A stretch of DNA of 64,000 bases from G016756615 sp035556195 (GTDB taxonomy: Bacteria > Pseudomonadota > Alphaproteobacteria > Rhizobiales > Rhizobiaceae), in the NCBI GenBank assembly GCA_035556195.1, contig DATMFK010000028.1:56823-120822 (forward strand). Direction: 5' to 3'. The translations under genes and the position numbers were made by a program. The notes beneath the pieces were generated by a model. The model was given only the letters and a program-made list of their open reading frames with translations, had not been told where the DNA came from and ran no database searches. Positions 32,805-42,304 of the stretch are shown here, piece by piece (the first letter of the stretch is position 1; every line of letters begins with the position of its first letter).

Positions 32805-33238
32805 TCAGTCCACCATGTCGAGAAATGGCGTGACGTCGCCGGCGCCGCAAGCCCAAACGGAATTGCAGGCCGGGCAGCTATCTCGGTGCCAGGGGGCGAT
32901 GAAGCGCTTGTCACGGGCATGCCAGCGGCGAACGCGGTTCGGGATCACGCCCTTCATGCCATGGAAGCTGGTGAGCACCGCGATCAGCTCGTCGACGGCC
33001 ACCGAGGCCATCTCGGTCGTGAAGGTGACGACCGCCGGTGCCGGATCTCCACCGCCGATGACGCAGGCCTCTTCCTTCCGACGCTGGCATTCCTTGGGAC
33101 GAGTGCGTTCCAGGTCCTCCTCGTTGGGTTGAACGGCATTCACCACGCCCGAGGAGATCATGCACGGGGCGTCCGGAAGGACGGTAGTCACGCGGCCATT
33201 CAGGTCGAAGGCACGCGGAGCGATCCTCTTCTTTGACG
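32805..33238 (-). pseudogene. C-terminal fragment of a ThiF/E1-like adenylyltransferase
   Basis: An open frame reads APRAFDLNGRVTTVLPDAPC, then GVVNAVQPNEEDLERTRPKE, CVIGGGDPAPAVVTFTTEMA, SVAVDELIAVLTSFHG and finally CPACNSVWACGAGDVTPFL. GDPAPAVVTFTT-xxAS(V/L)AVxE is the characteristic helix region of bacterial ThiF/E1-like proteins in ubiquitin-like conjugation operons, and the CPAC pair fits the zinc-binding end. The nucleotide-binding N-terminal two-thirds are missing upstream of 33238. It ends four bases before the DUF6527-like remnant, so the two were one operon. Confidence 0.6.
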
Positions 33239-33415
33239 GTGTCGGTTTGCTCGTTCAGGCCGTTCATCAGCAAGCTTGGCCTTGCTTGCTGGTTCTTGCT
33301 GCGAGTCGTGTCGGACTGGACCGTCGCGACAGCGATCACGCCAGCGGTTTCCTTCAAGGTCGTGAGGGTAACGTCCGCCCGGCGGCTACCCGGCGCCAAG
33401 CATATTTCACGACTT

Positions 33416-34366
33416 TTATCTGGAACGAGGATCCGCGTAGAGAGCTTCTATCGCACTTATCGTCCTTCGAACCCGTGGAGCTATATTCGCGGGATTCCAG
33501 GCAAGCGAGACATTCCCGATTGCTATCCGCTCCTTGAGCCTTCTGAAGGTCACTCCCGGCATTCGCAGGTTCTGAGTCCACTCGGGGACAAGGGCGACAC
33601 CCGCTTCGGCACCTACAAGCACAAGCGCTGTCCAAGTATCGTGCACAAAGATATACTCATTCGGGCGAAAGTCGACACGATTGAGCATTTCCCGTATGCG
33701 ACTATACAGGTTGCGCGTCAACTTTCCTTCGTCTTTTAACTCAGGTGAAAACAACAACATTCTCTCCGCCTGAAGATCGTATATGGATAGTGAGCGCTTC
33801 CGCGCCACTTTATACGCCTCAGGCAGTGCCACGATGAATTCGTCAGAGAACAGAGGAAGGTGGGCAAGACTCCCATCAATTTCAAAATTCCTCATCAACC
33901 CCAGATCGATCTCGCCCGTCTGGAGTCGATCGTTCTGCTCACTGGACGACCTGAAGCTTAATTCAATATCAAATTTAACATCATCACTCAGATGCCTGTA
34001 CATATCGCCGATATGAGAGAAAACAAGCGCGTTGTTATATGCGATCTTGATCGGCCTAACGAGGATCTTGTTGGATGTTATCTCCTCTACGCTATGTTCC
34101 AGGCGGGAGAGCAGGAAGCGGATGTTTTCAGCCAAACGTTTCCCTTGAAACGTAAGAGCTACGTGGCGTGTCGATCTCTCGAAGATCTGGGCGCCCAACG
34201 TCAATTCCACTTTCTTGATAAGCTGGCTGAAGGGAGCGACGCTCATGTTAAGCCGCTTGGCCGCGCGCCCGAAGTGAAGCTCTTCCGCCAGAATCGAAAT
34301 CGCTTGCAACTCGCGAACCCGCAGGTTGGACAAGGCCGCCTTCAAGGGCAAACTCCGAAATCTCAC
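33416..34366 (-). CDS. LysR-family transcriptional regulator
   Basis: The protein, about 316 residues, has the winged helix LRVRELQAISILAEELHFGR, AAKRLNMSVAPFSQLIKKVE, and a C-terminal effector domain (ELSFRSSSEQNDRLQTGEID, LVLVGAEAGVALVPEWTQ). The start is uncertain: GTG at 34366 is given; TTG at 34345 has a better spaced CGGAG. Base composition of 33650-34150 is visibly more AT-rich than the neighbours, suggesting later acquisition. Its target is unclear because no divergent gene is adjacent; the downstream debris of ThiF/DUF6527 is on the same strand. Confidence 0.83.
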   Translation of the reverse strand: MRFRSLPLKAALSNLRVRELQAISILAEELHFGRAAKRLNMSVAPFSQLIKKVELTLGAQIFERSTRHVALTFQGKRLAENIRFLLSRLEHSVEEITSNKILVRPIKIAYNNALVFSHIGDMYRHLSDDVKFDIELSFRSSSEQNDRLQTGEIDLGLMRNFEIDGSLAHLPLFSDEFIVALPEAYKVARKRSLSIYDLQAERMLLFSPELKDEGKLTRNLYSRIREMLNRVDFRPNEYIFVHDTWTALVLVGAEAGVALVPEWTQNLRMPGVTFRRLKERIAIGNVSLAWNPANIAPRVRRTISAIEALYADPRSR

Positions 34367-34490
34367 GCCGCGAAACAGGCATCGGAATAAGGCATGCCAT
34401 CGCCTCCGTTGCAAGCCTCACGCGATCGACGAAACGGACAGTGGCTCGGCAATCCACGCCCCCGGAAGGCCAGTCTAACAAGCAGAAATC

Positions 34491-35621
34491 TCACCTGGAA
34501 AAATAGTCCGCCATTTCATCTATCAGCGTCCGGTAGAAGTCCTGGAGTCGTGCGTTTGGTTGCTGGCGGATGAAGCGGAGCGCCAGCGGATCCGGTGCAG
34601 TGATGTCAGAGCCGGAAAGCTTGCTGACGACCGCATGGCCGCAAAACGGAACGTAGGCTTCGGAATATCCCCCTTCGTGGACCAGCAGGAGTTTACCGTC
34701 GCAACATTCATCGGCAACCTCCATGAGCATTCCGGTCATCGTAGAGAAAGTCTCCGCGCTGGCGAGCGTCCTGGACAGCGGATCGACTCCGCATGCATCG
34801 AAGCCGCACGCCACCACAATGGCGTCGGGGCGGTACGTCCGGAGCGCCGGGACCACGATCCGTTCGAACGCGTAGCAGTAAGCGTCATGTCCGCTCCCCG
34901 GGGGGAGCGGGATGTTGATGTTGTAGCCCTGTCCGGCGCCGCCACCCCGATCCTCGACCATGCCTGTATCGTGCGGATAATTCCTTTCCTGGTGCAGGGA
35001 TATGGTAAAGACATCGGAGCGTTCGTAAAAAATCGCTTCAGTGCCATTTCCGTGGTGAACGTCCCAATCCACCACTGCGACGCGGCCGGCCAGGTGTTCG
35101 GCGAATGCGGCTTCGACCGCGATCGCTATGTTGGCGAACACACAGTAGCCGTTCGGTTTCGAGGGCAGGCAGTGATGGCCAGGCGGCCGCGAAAGCGCAT
35201 AGGCGTTTTTCTGGCGACCCATCAGAACGCTGCGGAGCGACGATGTTGCCAGTCCGGCCGATACTGCGCCGATCTCGTATCCGCCCGGCCCGAAAGGCGC
35301 TCCCGCGCCGATCTCGCCGCCGCCGGCGTCGCTCAGCCTTTTGAAGTCGCGCAGATATTCTTCCGGATGAACGCGGCGGAGTTCTTCATGCGAAACCGCA
35401 TTTGCACTGGAGACATCCAGTTCTCGGATTAAGCCAGTGACTTCCAGAAGGTTCTTGAACCGCCGTTTCGTTTCGGGGTTCTCGGGCAGCCCCCCGCTTG
35501 CGAGCGGTTGCACCAAGCCCCCGATCGGCATGACGAATGCATAGCTGCCGCCAGAATGCCAGAAGCACCGTTCGTCCCACCAGAATCCGGTTGGGCGCAA
35601 CGTGGTACCGTCACTCGCCAT
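34491..35621 (-). CDS. Class II histone-deacetylase-like amidohydrolase
   Basis: The 376-residue enzyme has the HDAC catalytic features: SRPPGHHCLPSKPNGYCVFA (paired His), VVDWDVHHGNGTEAIFYERS (zinc ligands Asp and His) and ACGFDACGVDPLSR (third ligand Asp). Bacterial members remove acyl groups from acetylated polyamines or from short amides. It is the last gene of an oligopeptide ABC operon, 36 bases after the fused ATPase, so the substrate may be an acylated amine imported by that transporter. No signal peptide, so it acts in the cytoplasm. Confidence 0.88.
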   Translation of the reverse strand: MASDGTTLRPTGFWWDERCFWHSGGSYAFVMPIGGLVQPLASGGLPENPETKRRFKNLLEVTGLIRELDVSSANAVSHEELRRVHPEEYLRDFKRLSDAGGGEIGAGAPFGPGGYEIGAVSAGLATSSLRSVLMGRQKNAYALSRPPGHHCLPSKPNGYCVFANIAIAVEAAFAEHLAGRVAVVDWDVHHGNGTEAIFYERSDVFTISLHQERNYPHDTGMVEDRGGGAGQGYNINIPLPPGSGHDAYCYAFERIVVPALRTYRPDAIVVACGFDACGVDPLSRTLASAETFSTMTGMLMEVADECCDGKLLLVHEGGYSEAYVPFCGHAVVSKLSGSDITAPDPLALRFIRQQPNARLQDFYRTLIDEMADYFSR

Positions 35622-35657
35622 TCGTCTCGCCCCCTACAACGGACAATAGATCGGCTG

Positions 35658-37286
35658 TCAAATCGATAGATTCCATGAACCTTGAAGTTTTTCGCGGCCC
35701 GGAATCGATTCCACAAGCCACCGGGAATACTCTGTCTGCGGCCTCGTGAATATCATACTGGAAGGACCGACCTCGACGATTTCCCCACGTCTCATCACCG
35801 CCACGCGGTCGCAAATCTTGGCGGCAACACGCAGATCGTGGGTAATGAAGATAATCGACAGATTGAGGCGTTCCTTCAGCTCGGCCAAAAGGCTGAGCAC
35901 CTCGGCCTGAGTGGAGACATCAAGAGCCGAGACTGCCTCATCGGCGACGATAACGCGTGGCTCTAGGGCAAGCGCGCGGGCAATCCCGATCCGTTGCCGC
36001 TGTCCTCCGGAAAATTCGTGCGGGTAGCGATCCACTGCGGATGCACCGAGCCTGACCAGCTCAAGCAGTTTGGCCGACCGTGCGTATGCCTCCTCCCTGT
36101 CCACGCCATGCGCCAGCGGACCCTCGGCGATGATGCGGCCCACCTTGGCGCGGGGATTGAGCGAAGCCTCAGGATCCTGGAAGATCATCTGGATCATCTT
36201 GCGGGCCGCGTGGAGCGATCTTCCCGAAAGCTGCGCCATGTCCTGGCCTGCCAGCGTAACCGTGCCGAAGTCGGGGCGCATCAGGCGCACGATGCAGCGT
36301 CCGACACTCGACTTACCAGAGCCCGATTCACCGACGATGCCCAGAATCTCGCTCTCTGCCAGCGAGAAGCTGACATTGTTCACGGCCCGCACGCCCGGCC
36401 GCTTCGAGAACGCACCGGCAGCGGAGGGATAGGTCTTCGTCAGGTTCTCCACCTGGAGGATCGGAGGTCTATCGGCGCATTTTTTGCTTTCTTCCGAAGC
36501 GGGCTGCGGAATGGCAGCGAGCAGTTGCCTCGTATAGGGGTGCTGCGGATCCCGAAGGATTTCATCAACCGTTCCGGTCTCTACGATCCTTCCGCTCTGC
36601 ATCACGGCGACGCGCTGAGCTATTTCGGCGACGACGCCAAAGTCGTGCGTGATAAATATCACAGCCATGCCGCGTTTTTCCTGGAGATCGCGGATCAGCT
36701 TTAAAATCTGCGCCTGCGTCGTCACGTCGAGGGCCGTGGTAGGTTCATCGGCAATGAGAATTTGCGGCTCCAGGGCTAGCGCCATCGAAATCATGACGCG
36801 CTGGCGCTGGCCACCGGACAACTGGAATGGATAGGAGCGCGTCACCCTTTCTGGATCCGAGATGCCAACTTCGCCGAGAAGCGCCTTGGCGCGCTCCCTG
36901 CGTTCTCCTGGCGTAAGGATGCCGTGAGCCTCAAAGACTTCGGCAATCTGGTCCTCCACGCGCATCAGAGGGTTGAGCGCGGACATCGGATCCTGGAAGA
37001 TCATACCGATCTTGCGTCCGCGCAACTTCCTCATCTCGTTTTCCGAGAGCACCAGAAGGTCACGCCCCTCGAAAATTATCCTGCCGGCGGTAGACTTCAC
37101 GGTCGCCGGCAGAAGACCCATGGTGGCGTTGGCGGACATGGATTTGCCCGAACCGCTTTCGCCGACGATGCAAAGCACCTCGCCCCTGTGCACGTTGAGG
37201 TCAACGTCGTCTACGGCGAACTCGCGATCGGCCGCCTCCGGCAGTTCGATGCGCAGCCCTTCGATGCTGAGAACCGGTTCGGTCAT
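35658..37286 (-). CDS. Oligopeptide/dipeptide-type ABC transporter, fused double ATPase
   Basis: The 542-residue protein combines DppD-like and DppF-like halves. Half 1 has Walker A GESGSGKSM, signature LSGGQRQRVMISMALALEP and Walker B ILIADEPTTALD. Half 2 (from about residue 280) has GESGSGKSSVGRCIVRLMRP, FSGGQRQRIGIARALALEP and VIVADEAVSALD, where the Walker B proline is replaced by Ala (DEAVSALD). It would drive uptake of a peptide-like or opine-like compound bound by the protein at 39197. Confidence 0.93.
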   Translation of the reverse strand: MTEPVLSIEGLRIELPEAADREFAVDDVDLNVHRGEVLCIVGESGSGKSMSANATMGLLPATVKSTAGRIIFEGRDLLVLSENEMRKLRGRKIGMIFQDPMSALNPLMRVEDQIAEVFEAHGILTPGERRERAKALLGEVGISDPERVTRSYPFQLSGGQRQRVMISMALALEPQILIADEPTTALDVTTQAQILKLIRDLQEKRGMAVIFITHDFGVVAEIAQRVAVMQSGRIVETGTVDEILRDPQHPYTRQLLAAIPQPASEESKKCADRPPILQVENLTKTYPSAAGAFSKRPGVRAVNNVSFSLAESEILGIVGESGSGKSSVGRCIVRLMRPDFGTVTLAGQDMAQLSGRSLHAARKMIQMIFQDPEASLNPRAKVGRIIAEGPLAHGVDREEAYARSAKLLELVRLGASAVDRYPHEFSGGQRQRIGIARALALEPRVIVADEAVSALDVSTQAEVLSLLAELKERLNLSIIFITHDLRVAAKICDRVAVMRRGEIVEVGPSSMIFTRPQTEYSRWLVESIPGREKLQGSWNLSI

Positions 37287-38134
37287 TTGGCTCCCCTATT
37301 TGCCGATCTGTGCAAACGTGGGTTGAGCGCGTCGTTCAACCCCTCGCCGATGAGGTTGAGCGCCAGGACCGTCAACAAGATCGCCCCTCCCGGAAAAAAG
37401 GATAACCACCAGGCTTGGCGGATGACCGTTCGGGCGGCGCCGATCATGTAGCCCCAGGACATCAGATTCGGATCCCCGAGCCCAAGGAACGAAAGCGAGG
37501 ATTCAAGCAGGATGGCGGTCGCCACCATCAGCGACGAAAGAACAATGATGGGCGACATCGTGTTGGGGAGCACCTGCCTCAGGATCACGGTCGCAGTGGA
37601 CTGGCCGGACAGAATGGCAGCTTCGACGTATTCACGGGAGCGCAGGGAAAGCACTTCGCCACGGATCAGGCGAGCGACCGGCGGCCAACTGACGATGGCG
37701 ATCGCGCCGACGATCGAATAGACGCTTGGCTGGAAGATGGCGACCAGCACGATCGCCAGGGCGAAGCTGGGAACAGTCTGGAAAAATTCCGTAAAGCGCA
37801 TCAGCACGTCGTCCGCGATCCCGCCGAAATACCCCGCCACCGCACCGATGGGAATGCCGATCAAAAGGGCGGTAGCCGTCGAGACGAGTCCGGCCAGCAG
37901 CGAAACCTGCGCGCCATAGAAGAGACCAGCGAGGACATCGCGGCCGAGCACGTCGGTGCCGAAGGGAAACCGGCTGTCAAGGAACGGCGGCAGGAATGGT
38001 CGTTGCATGATGCGCCAGGGCGATTGCTGAAAGAGCACCGGCGCTGCGACGGCCATCGCCAGCACCAGCGCCAAAATCGCCAGGCCGAATACCGCGCCGC
38101 GGTTGCGGACAAATCTTTTCCAGAAACCAGTCAT
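37283..38134 (-). CDS. Oligopeptide-type ABC transporter permease, DppC-like
   Basis: The 283-residue membrane protein has about six helices, the N-terminal RNRGAVFGLAILALVLAMAV and the FPFGTDVLGRDVLAGLFYGA motif typical for DppC/OppC, and the EAA loop EYVEAAILSGQSTATVILRQ facing the ATPase. It overlaps the ATPase gene (ATGA) and starts within the stop of the other permease (38134). Confidence 0.92.
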   Translation of the reverse strand: MTGFWKRFVRNRGAVFGLAILALVLAMAVAAPVLFQQSPWRIMQRPFLPPFLDSRFPFGTDVLGRDVLAGLFYGAQVSLLAGLVSTATALLIGIPIGAVAGYFGGIADDVLMRFTEFFQTVPSFALAIVLVAIFQPSVYSIVGAIAIVSWPPVARLIRGEVLSLRSREYVEAAILSGQSTATVILRQVLPNTMSPIIVLSSLMVATAILLESSLSFLGLGDPNLMSWGYMIGAARTVIRQAWWLSFFPGGAILLTVLALNLIGEGLNDALNPRLHRSANRGAK

Positions 38135-39102
38135 CAGGATGCCTGAATCCGCGGATCGACGACCCGATAGAGAATGTCGGTGATGAGATTGAACAGCAGG
38201 ACCATCGCGGCACAAACGAAGAAGATGCCGAGCAGCAGGTTGTAGTCACGCTGTGTCAGCGCCTCGAACATCAGACGGCCGATACCGGGCCATGCGAAGA
38301 CTGTTTCCGTGAGCACCGCACCACCGACCAGCTGTCCTGCCTGCAGTCCGGCCAGCGTGAGGACCGGCAGCATGGCGTTGCGGAAGACGTGACGGCGCAG
38401 AATGATCGACTGTCTCAGGCCCTTCGCCCTCGCGGTCTTCACGAATCCCTGCTGGCTCACTTCCAGCATCGATGCGCGTGTCATGCGCATGTACACGGTC
38501 ACGAAGAACAGGCCGAGCGTACCCGCGGGGAGAATGAGATGCTGGACGATGTTGAGCATGCGTCGGAAACCGGTGAAGCCAGCGCCCACCGTCTCGTAGC
38601 CGAAGCCGGGCAGCCAATCGAGATAGACGGAGAAAAGCAGGACCGCCATCAACGCCGCCCAGAACAGCGGCGTGGCGTAGAACAACAATGCCAGTGTGGA
38701 GATTGCCGTATCGGTCCATGTACCCACGCGCGCTGCGGTCAGCGTGCCGGCAATGGTGCCAAGCAACAGCGCGATCACGAAGGCTGTCATCGTCAGCAGC
38801 AGCGTTGCAGGCAGTCTGCCCAGGATGAGATCGGCGACAGGCATCTGCTGTCGATAGGAGAAGCCGAGATCGAACTGCAGCACGCCCTTCACATATATTC
38901 CGAGCTGAACGAGGAGCGGCTTATCGAGACCGAACTGTTCCTTCAGCTGCGCGATGAACTTGGCGTCGGCCGCCCCAGCCTCGCCCGCCATAACGGCGAC
39001 CGGATCGCCCGGGGCCGCATGGATCAGGAAGAAGTTGAGCACGAGGACTGCCACGAGCACGACTGCCGCCTTGCCCAGGCGCATGATAATGAAACGTAGC
39101 AT
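38134..39102 (-). CDS. Oligopeptide-type ABC transporter permease, DppB-like
   Basis: The 322-residue membrane protein opens with MLRFIIMRLGKAAVVLVAVL then FFLIHAAPGDPVAV, the DppB/OppB signature, and carries the EAA-type loop DFVKTARAKGLRQSIILRRH in the variant GFVKTARAKGLRQSIILRRH. AAGG precedes the ATG at 39102; an in-frame ATG at 39141 is an alternative. It forms the channel with the permease at 37283. Confidence 0.91.
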   Translation of the reverse strand: MLRFIIMRLGKAAVVLVAVLVLNFFLIHAAPGDPVAVMAGEAGAADAKFIAQLKEQFGLDKPLLVQLGIYVKGVLQFDLGFSYRQQMPVADLILGRLPATLLLTMTAFVIALLLGTIAGTLTAARVGTWTDTAISTLALLFYATPLFWAALMAVLLFSVYLDWLPGFGYETVGAGFTGFRRMLNIVQHLILPAGTLGLFFVTVYMRMTRASMLEVSQQGFVKTARAKGLRQSIILRRHVFRNAMLPVLTLAGLQAGQLVGGAVLTETVFAWPGIGRLMFEALTQRDYNLLLGIFFVCAAMVLLFNLITDILYRVVDPRIQAS

Positions 39103-39196
39103 CGGCGGCCTTGCTTGCCTGATGGAAGACTGGTCGGACATGCGTCCGATCCGACGTACCCGGTATCCTCCGCGCCGGCGGAAGAATGAGGATCCA

Positions 39197-40792
39197 TCAC
39201 CTTTCGATGTAGGCGTCCCGGAAACCGTCATTGACGCCCACCGCGGTCGTCACCAGGTCCTTGACAGTGCACCGATAGATTGTCGGGAAGCCGAGTTCCA
39301 GAAGCCAGGCCACGGGGACGTCCTCGGACAGCTTCTGCTGGATGCTGCCGTAGAGCGACATTCTTTCTTCCTGGCCAACTGCGTTCGCCTTGTTGAAGAG
39401 CTCATCCACCTCATGGTTCTCGTAACCCTGCACATTGTTCCACGGAGAGCCCTTGGCAATGTTGGTGGAAAGATACGTACGGGAGACGCCAAGGGCGGGA
39501 TCGCCCAGTTGGAAGAGGTAGGTGAAGGCGATGTCGTAGTCCCACTCGCTCAGCTTCTGGTTCCAGCCCGCGACATCTGTAGGCGTGAGCTCGACCTTGA
39601 TGCCGACTTCCTCGAGGTTTTGCTTAATGACTTCAGCCCAGCGCTGCCAAATCTCGCCATACGGCAAAGGCAGCAGCCGAACTGTCGTGCCATCGTACCC
39701 CATTTCGCTGAGGAGGGCCTTCGCCTTCTCGGGGTTGTATTCGTACTGCCTCAAGTCCTCTGTGTGGAAGCGGACTGATGAAGAAATGGGCCCCGACGCA
39801 ACCTTGCCCAGACCGTTCCACAACGCATCCCTGGCGAACTCCCGGTCCATTGCATACATCACCGCCTGGCGGAAGCGCTTGTCTGCAGTCGGACCCTGAC
39901 GGTTATTGAGCCACAGAAACGACATTGGACTGAAGAGCTCCCATCCGGCCTGGGTGATGCATGCATTGTCGAGGCCGGCAAGCCGGGCCACGTCAAAGTT
40001 TTCGACAGAACCTGCGGGGAGGATGTCAACGGCGCCGGTCTCAAACGCGACGGCGCGCGCCGCCGCATCGGGAATGACATGCCAGTATATCTCGTCCAGA
40101 TACGGTTTTCCCGGTTCATAATATTGCTCGTTTTTTACCAGGCGGATGTAGGATCCCTTGACCCATTCCTTGAATCTGAATGGGCCGGTCCCGATCGGCG
40201 TATTGTTGTTCGGGTTGTTTCTGTAGTCCGTGCCCGCATAGAGGTGCTTGGGAACGATCGGCATCGTGGCATTGTCGAACATTCCGAGGAACGGCCCGAA
40301 GGGCTTCTTCAGCTTGAACACGACCGTATTCTTGTCAGGCGCCGTTATCGATTCGACAGATTCCAGAAGAACGCGAACACGCGGGCCGAGCTCCCTCAAG
40401 AAAACGTCGATGGAGAAGACCACGTCCTCCGAGCTGAATGGCTTCCCGTCATGCCAGACGACGTTTTCGTTGAGATGGAAAGTGTAGGTCATCTCGTCAT
40501 CCGACACCTCCCAGGACTTGGCCAGCGAAGGCATCGGGTTCAGATTGGCGTCGTAGCGCAACAAGCTCTCGAATATGTTTCCAGAAACCATGAGGGTCGG
40601 ACCATTCTGGACCACTCCCATCATCAGCCCCGACGGCTCGGGTTGGATCACGACATTGGCTCGCCCGCCGGCGACCGCACCGGCGTACGCCAGGTTCAAT
40701 CCCACGAGTGCGGCAACAAGGCTCAAGCCCAGAACCTTGAAGGCATGCCTGCTGGTGAAGTTGGTCCGGATGATCATGTGGCTATCGCCCAT
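39197..40792 (-). CDS. Oligopeptide-type ABC transporter binding protein
   Basis: The 531-residue precursor of the SBP_bac_5 class has a hydrophobic signal region (VLGLSLVAALVGLNLAYA), then GNIFESLLRYDANLNPMPSL, DEMTYTFHLNENVVWHDGKP and TPIGTGPFRFKEWVKGSYIR. It would bind the substrate in the periplasm. It is the first gene of the operon; the start MGDSHMIIRTN could equally be the second Met at 40777. The 44-base element at 40985 lies about 190 bases upstream. Confidence 0.92.
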   Translation of the reverse strand: MGDSHMIIRTNFTSRHAFKVLGLSLVAALVGLNLAYAGAVAGGRANVVIQPEPSGLMMGVVQNGPTLMVSGNIFESLLRYDANLNPMPSLAKSWEVSDDEMTYTFHLNENVVWHDGKPFSSEDVVFSIDVFLRELGPRVRVLLESVESITAPDKNTVVFKLKKPFGPFLGMFDNATMPIVPKHLYAGTDYRNNPNNNTPIGTGPFRFKEWVKGSYIRLVKNEQYYEPGKPYLDEIYWHVIPDAAARAVAFETGAVDILPAGSVENFDVARLAGLDNACITQAGWELFSPMSFLWLNNRQGPTADKRFRQAVMYAMDREFARDALWNGLGKVASGPISSSVRFHTEDLRQYEYNPEKAKALLSEMGYDGTTVRLLPLPYGEIWQRWAEVIKQNLEEVGIKVELTPTDVAGWNQKLSEWDYDIAFTYLFQLGDPALGVSRTYLSTNIAKGSPWNNVQGYENHEVDELFNKANAVGQEERMSLYGSIQQKLSEDVPVAWLLELGFPTIYRCTVKDLVTTAVGVNDGFRDAYIER

Positions 40793-41220
40793 TCTAGTCC
40801 CCCGCTCGCGTGGTAATTCTTTGATTTGTTCGTATCGACTTCATTCGGTTCTCGAAATCGAGCACGCGATCTTTCCATCCAGCCGAAAGAATCTGGTTAC
40901 GATCGGCACGGCTGGCTTTTGTGGTCGTTCGAACTGCAGGTCGGTGGTCGATTTCCCGCACAGTATCGTAAGCGGCAGCCGATATAATGATGAACCGGCT
41001 GGGAATTGTTCTGTTCTTCGACATGATCATCCAGTGCAACTCCGAATAGGAGGCGCTGCTCGCGGTAAGCTCATCAAGGACGGCAAGGACGGCCAACTTG
41101 CCCTCGGATACGCAATGCACCAAGTCGCACTGCTCCCAATCGGACATGCGCGCCGGCCTTGCGGCACGACGCCAACACCACGATCTGAGTACGAGAACGT
41201 TCCTGCCACATCCCGTGGAA
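40793..41220. other. Intergenic region with a 44-base repeated element
   Basis: This 428-base gap lies between the agmatinase stop and the oligopeptide-binding-protein start. It holds the repeated element (40985-41028). Short open frames here lack recognisable motifs. Confidence 0.5.
40985..41028 (-). repeat. Repeated 44-base upstream element, copy A
   Basis: This element matches copy B (47322-47365) at 37 of 44 positions; both include TAATGATGAACC, ATTGTTCTG and CGACAT. Both copies lie in the same orientation upstream of a minus-strand binding-protein gene of an ABC operon. It may be a regulator site or leader. Confidence 0.6.
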
Positions 41221-42243
41221 TCACCTGAGAGCGGGCGTGAACATCATCAGGCTCAAAATCTCGAACAGGATTTGCGCGCCAGACTGGGCGGTATTCGTCG
41301 TCGCGTCATACTGCGGTGCGACTTCGACGACATCTCCGCCGACAATGTTTATTCCCTTCAAGCCGCGGATCAACTGCAGTGCTTCCCGCGTCGTGAGGCC
41401 GCCGACCTCCGGCGTACCGGTGCCGGGCGCGAAGCTCGGATCAAGACTGTCGATATCGAACGACAGGTAGGTTTCTTCATCGCCGACAATCGACCTGGCT
41501 TTTTCGATGACGGCAGCAATCCCGATGCTCGATACCTCCTCGATATGGATCACCGTCATGCCGGATTCATAGGAGAAGTCCCAGGCGACCTCCGAGGAGC
41601 CGCGGATGCCAATCTGGACAGTTCGTCTCGGATCGAGGACGCCATCGAGGACGCTGTTGCGAAACGGCCCGCCGTGATGGAATTTCGTCAGGTCGCTGAT
41701 GCCTGCCGTGTCGCAGTGCGCATCGATGTGGATCAATCCCACGGGCCGGTTCTTGCCCACGGCCCGCAGGATCGGATGACTGATCGAATGGTCGCCTCCG
41801 ACGGAAAGTGGCAGAACGCCGGCACCGACGACTTGGTCTATGCGCCGCTCTATATCCTCATGACAGAGATCGAGCCGGTAGCGGCTGCGAAAGGCGACGT
41901 CGCCTATGTCCGCCACCCGCAATTCGGTGGAGGGTGAGCAATGGAGTACGTGATTATAAGGGCCGATCCGCTCGATCGACCGAAGCGCTCTTGGCCCAAA
42001 GCGGGATCCCGGCCGGTTGGACACACCCATATCCATGGGCATGCCGAGGATCGCGACCTGGAGATCGCCGAAGTCCGGAGATTCACCGTCGATCTGTCTG
42101 AAGGGCACGTCCAGAAATGTCGGCATGCCGATATAAGGGGCCGGCCGCTTGCTGACTGCCGGAAAGGCCTGTTTCGCTAAGGTGTCGTCCGTGGCCGAGG
42201 CGTATCTTTCACGCAGCTTCTTCAAAATGTCTTCGAATTCCAT
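41221..42243 (-). CDS. Agmatinase-family ureohydrolase
   Basis: The 340-residue enzyme has the binuclear manganese motifs SVGGDHSISHPILRAV, LIHIDAHCDTAG and LSFDIDSLDPSFAPGTGTPE, which give all His/Asp ligands of the arginase/agmatinase fold. It hydrolyses a guanidino group to amine plus urea; agmatine, 4-guanidinobutyrate or 3-guanidinopropionate are possible. The start at 42243 has GGAAAG upstream; the frame is open to 42315. It is the last gene of an amino-acid ABC operon, supporting a guanidino amino compound as substrate. Confidence 0.9.
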   Translation of the reverse strand: MEFEDILKKLRERYASATDDTLAKQAFPAVSKRPAPYIGMPTFLDVPFRQIDGESPDFGDLQVAILGMPMDMGVSNRPGSRFGPRALRSIERIGPYNHVLHCSPSTELRVADIGDVAFRSRYRLDLCHEDIERRIDQVVGAGVLPLSVGGDHSISHPILRAVGKNRPVGLIHIDAHCDTAGISDLTKFHHGGPFRNSVLDGVLDPRRTVQIGIRGSSEVAWDFSYESGMTVIHIEEVSSIGIAAVIEKARSIVGDEETYLSFDIDSLDPSFAPGTGTPEVGGLTTREALQLIRGLKGINIVGGDVVEVAPQYDATTNTAQSGAQILFEILSLMMFTPALR

Positions 42244-42304
42244 CGCAGTTTCTTTCCATCGGTAGGCCGGGTCGGGCCACAAGTCCGGATGACGTCGTGC
42301 AATC

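Noticed and set aside
32553..33236. Plus-strand open frame of 227 codons
   Set aside because: It is antisense to the ThiF/E1-like and DUF6527-like remnants, whose motifs are clear on the minus strand.
40794..41147. Minus-strand open frame of 117 codons between the agmatinase and oligopeptide-binding-protein genes
   Set aside because: No motif, no clear ribosome-binding site, and it includes the 44-base repeated element, which in its other copy is not in a comparable frame.
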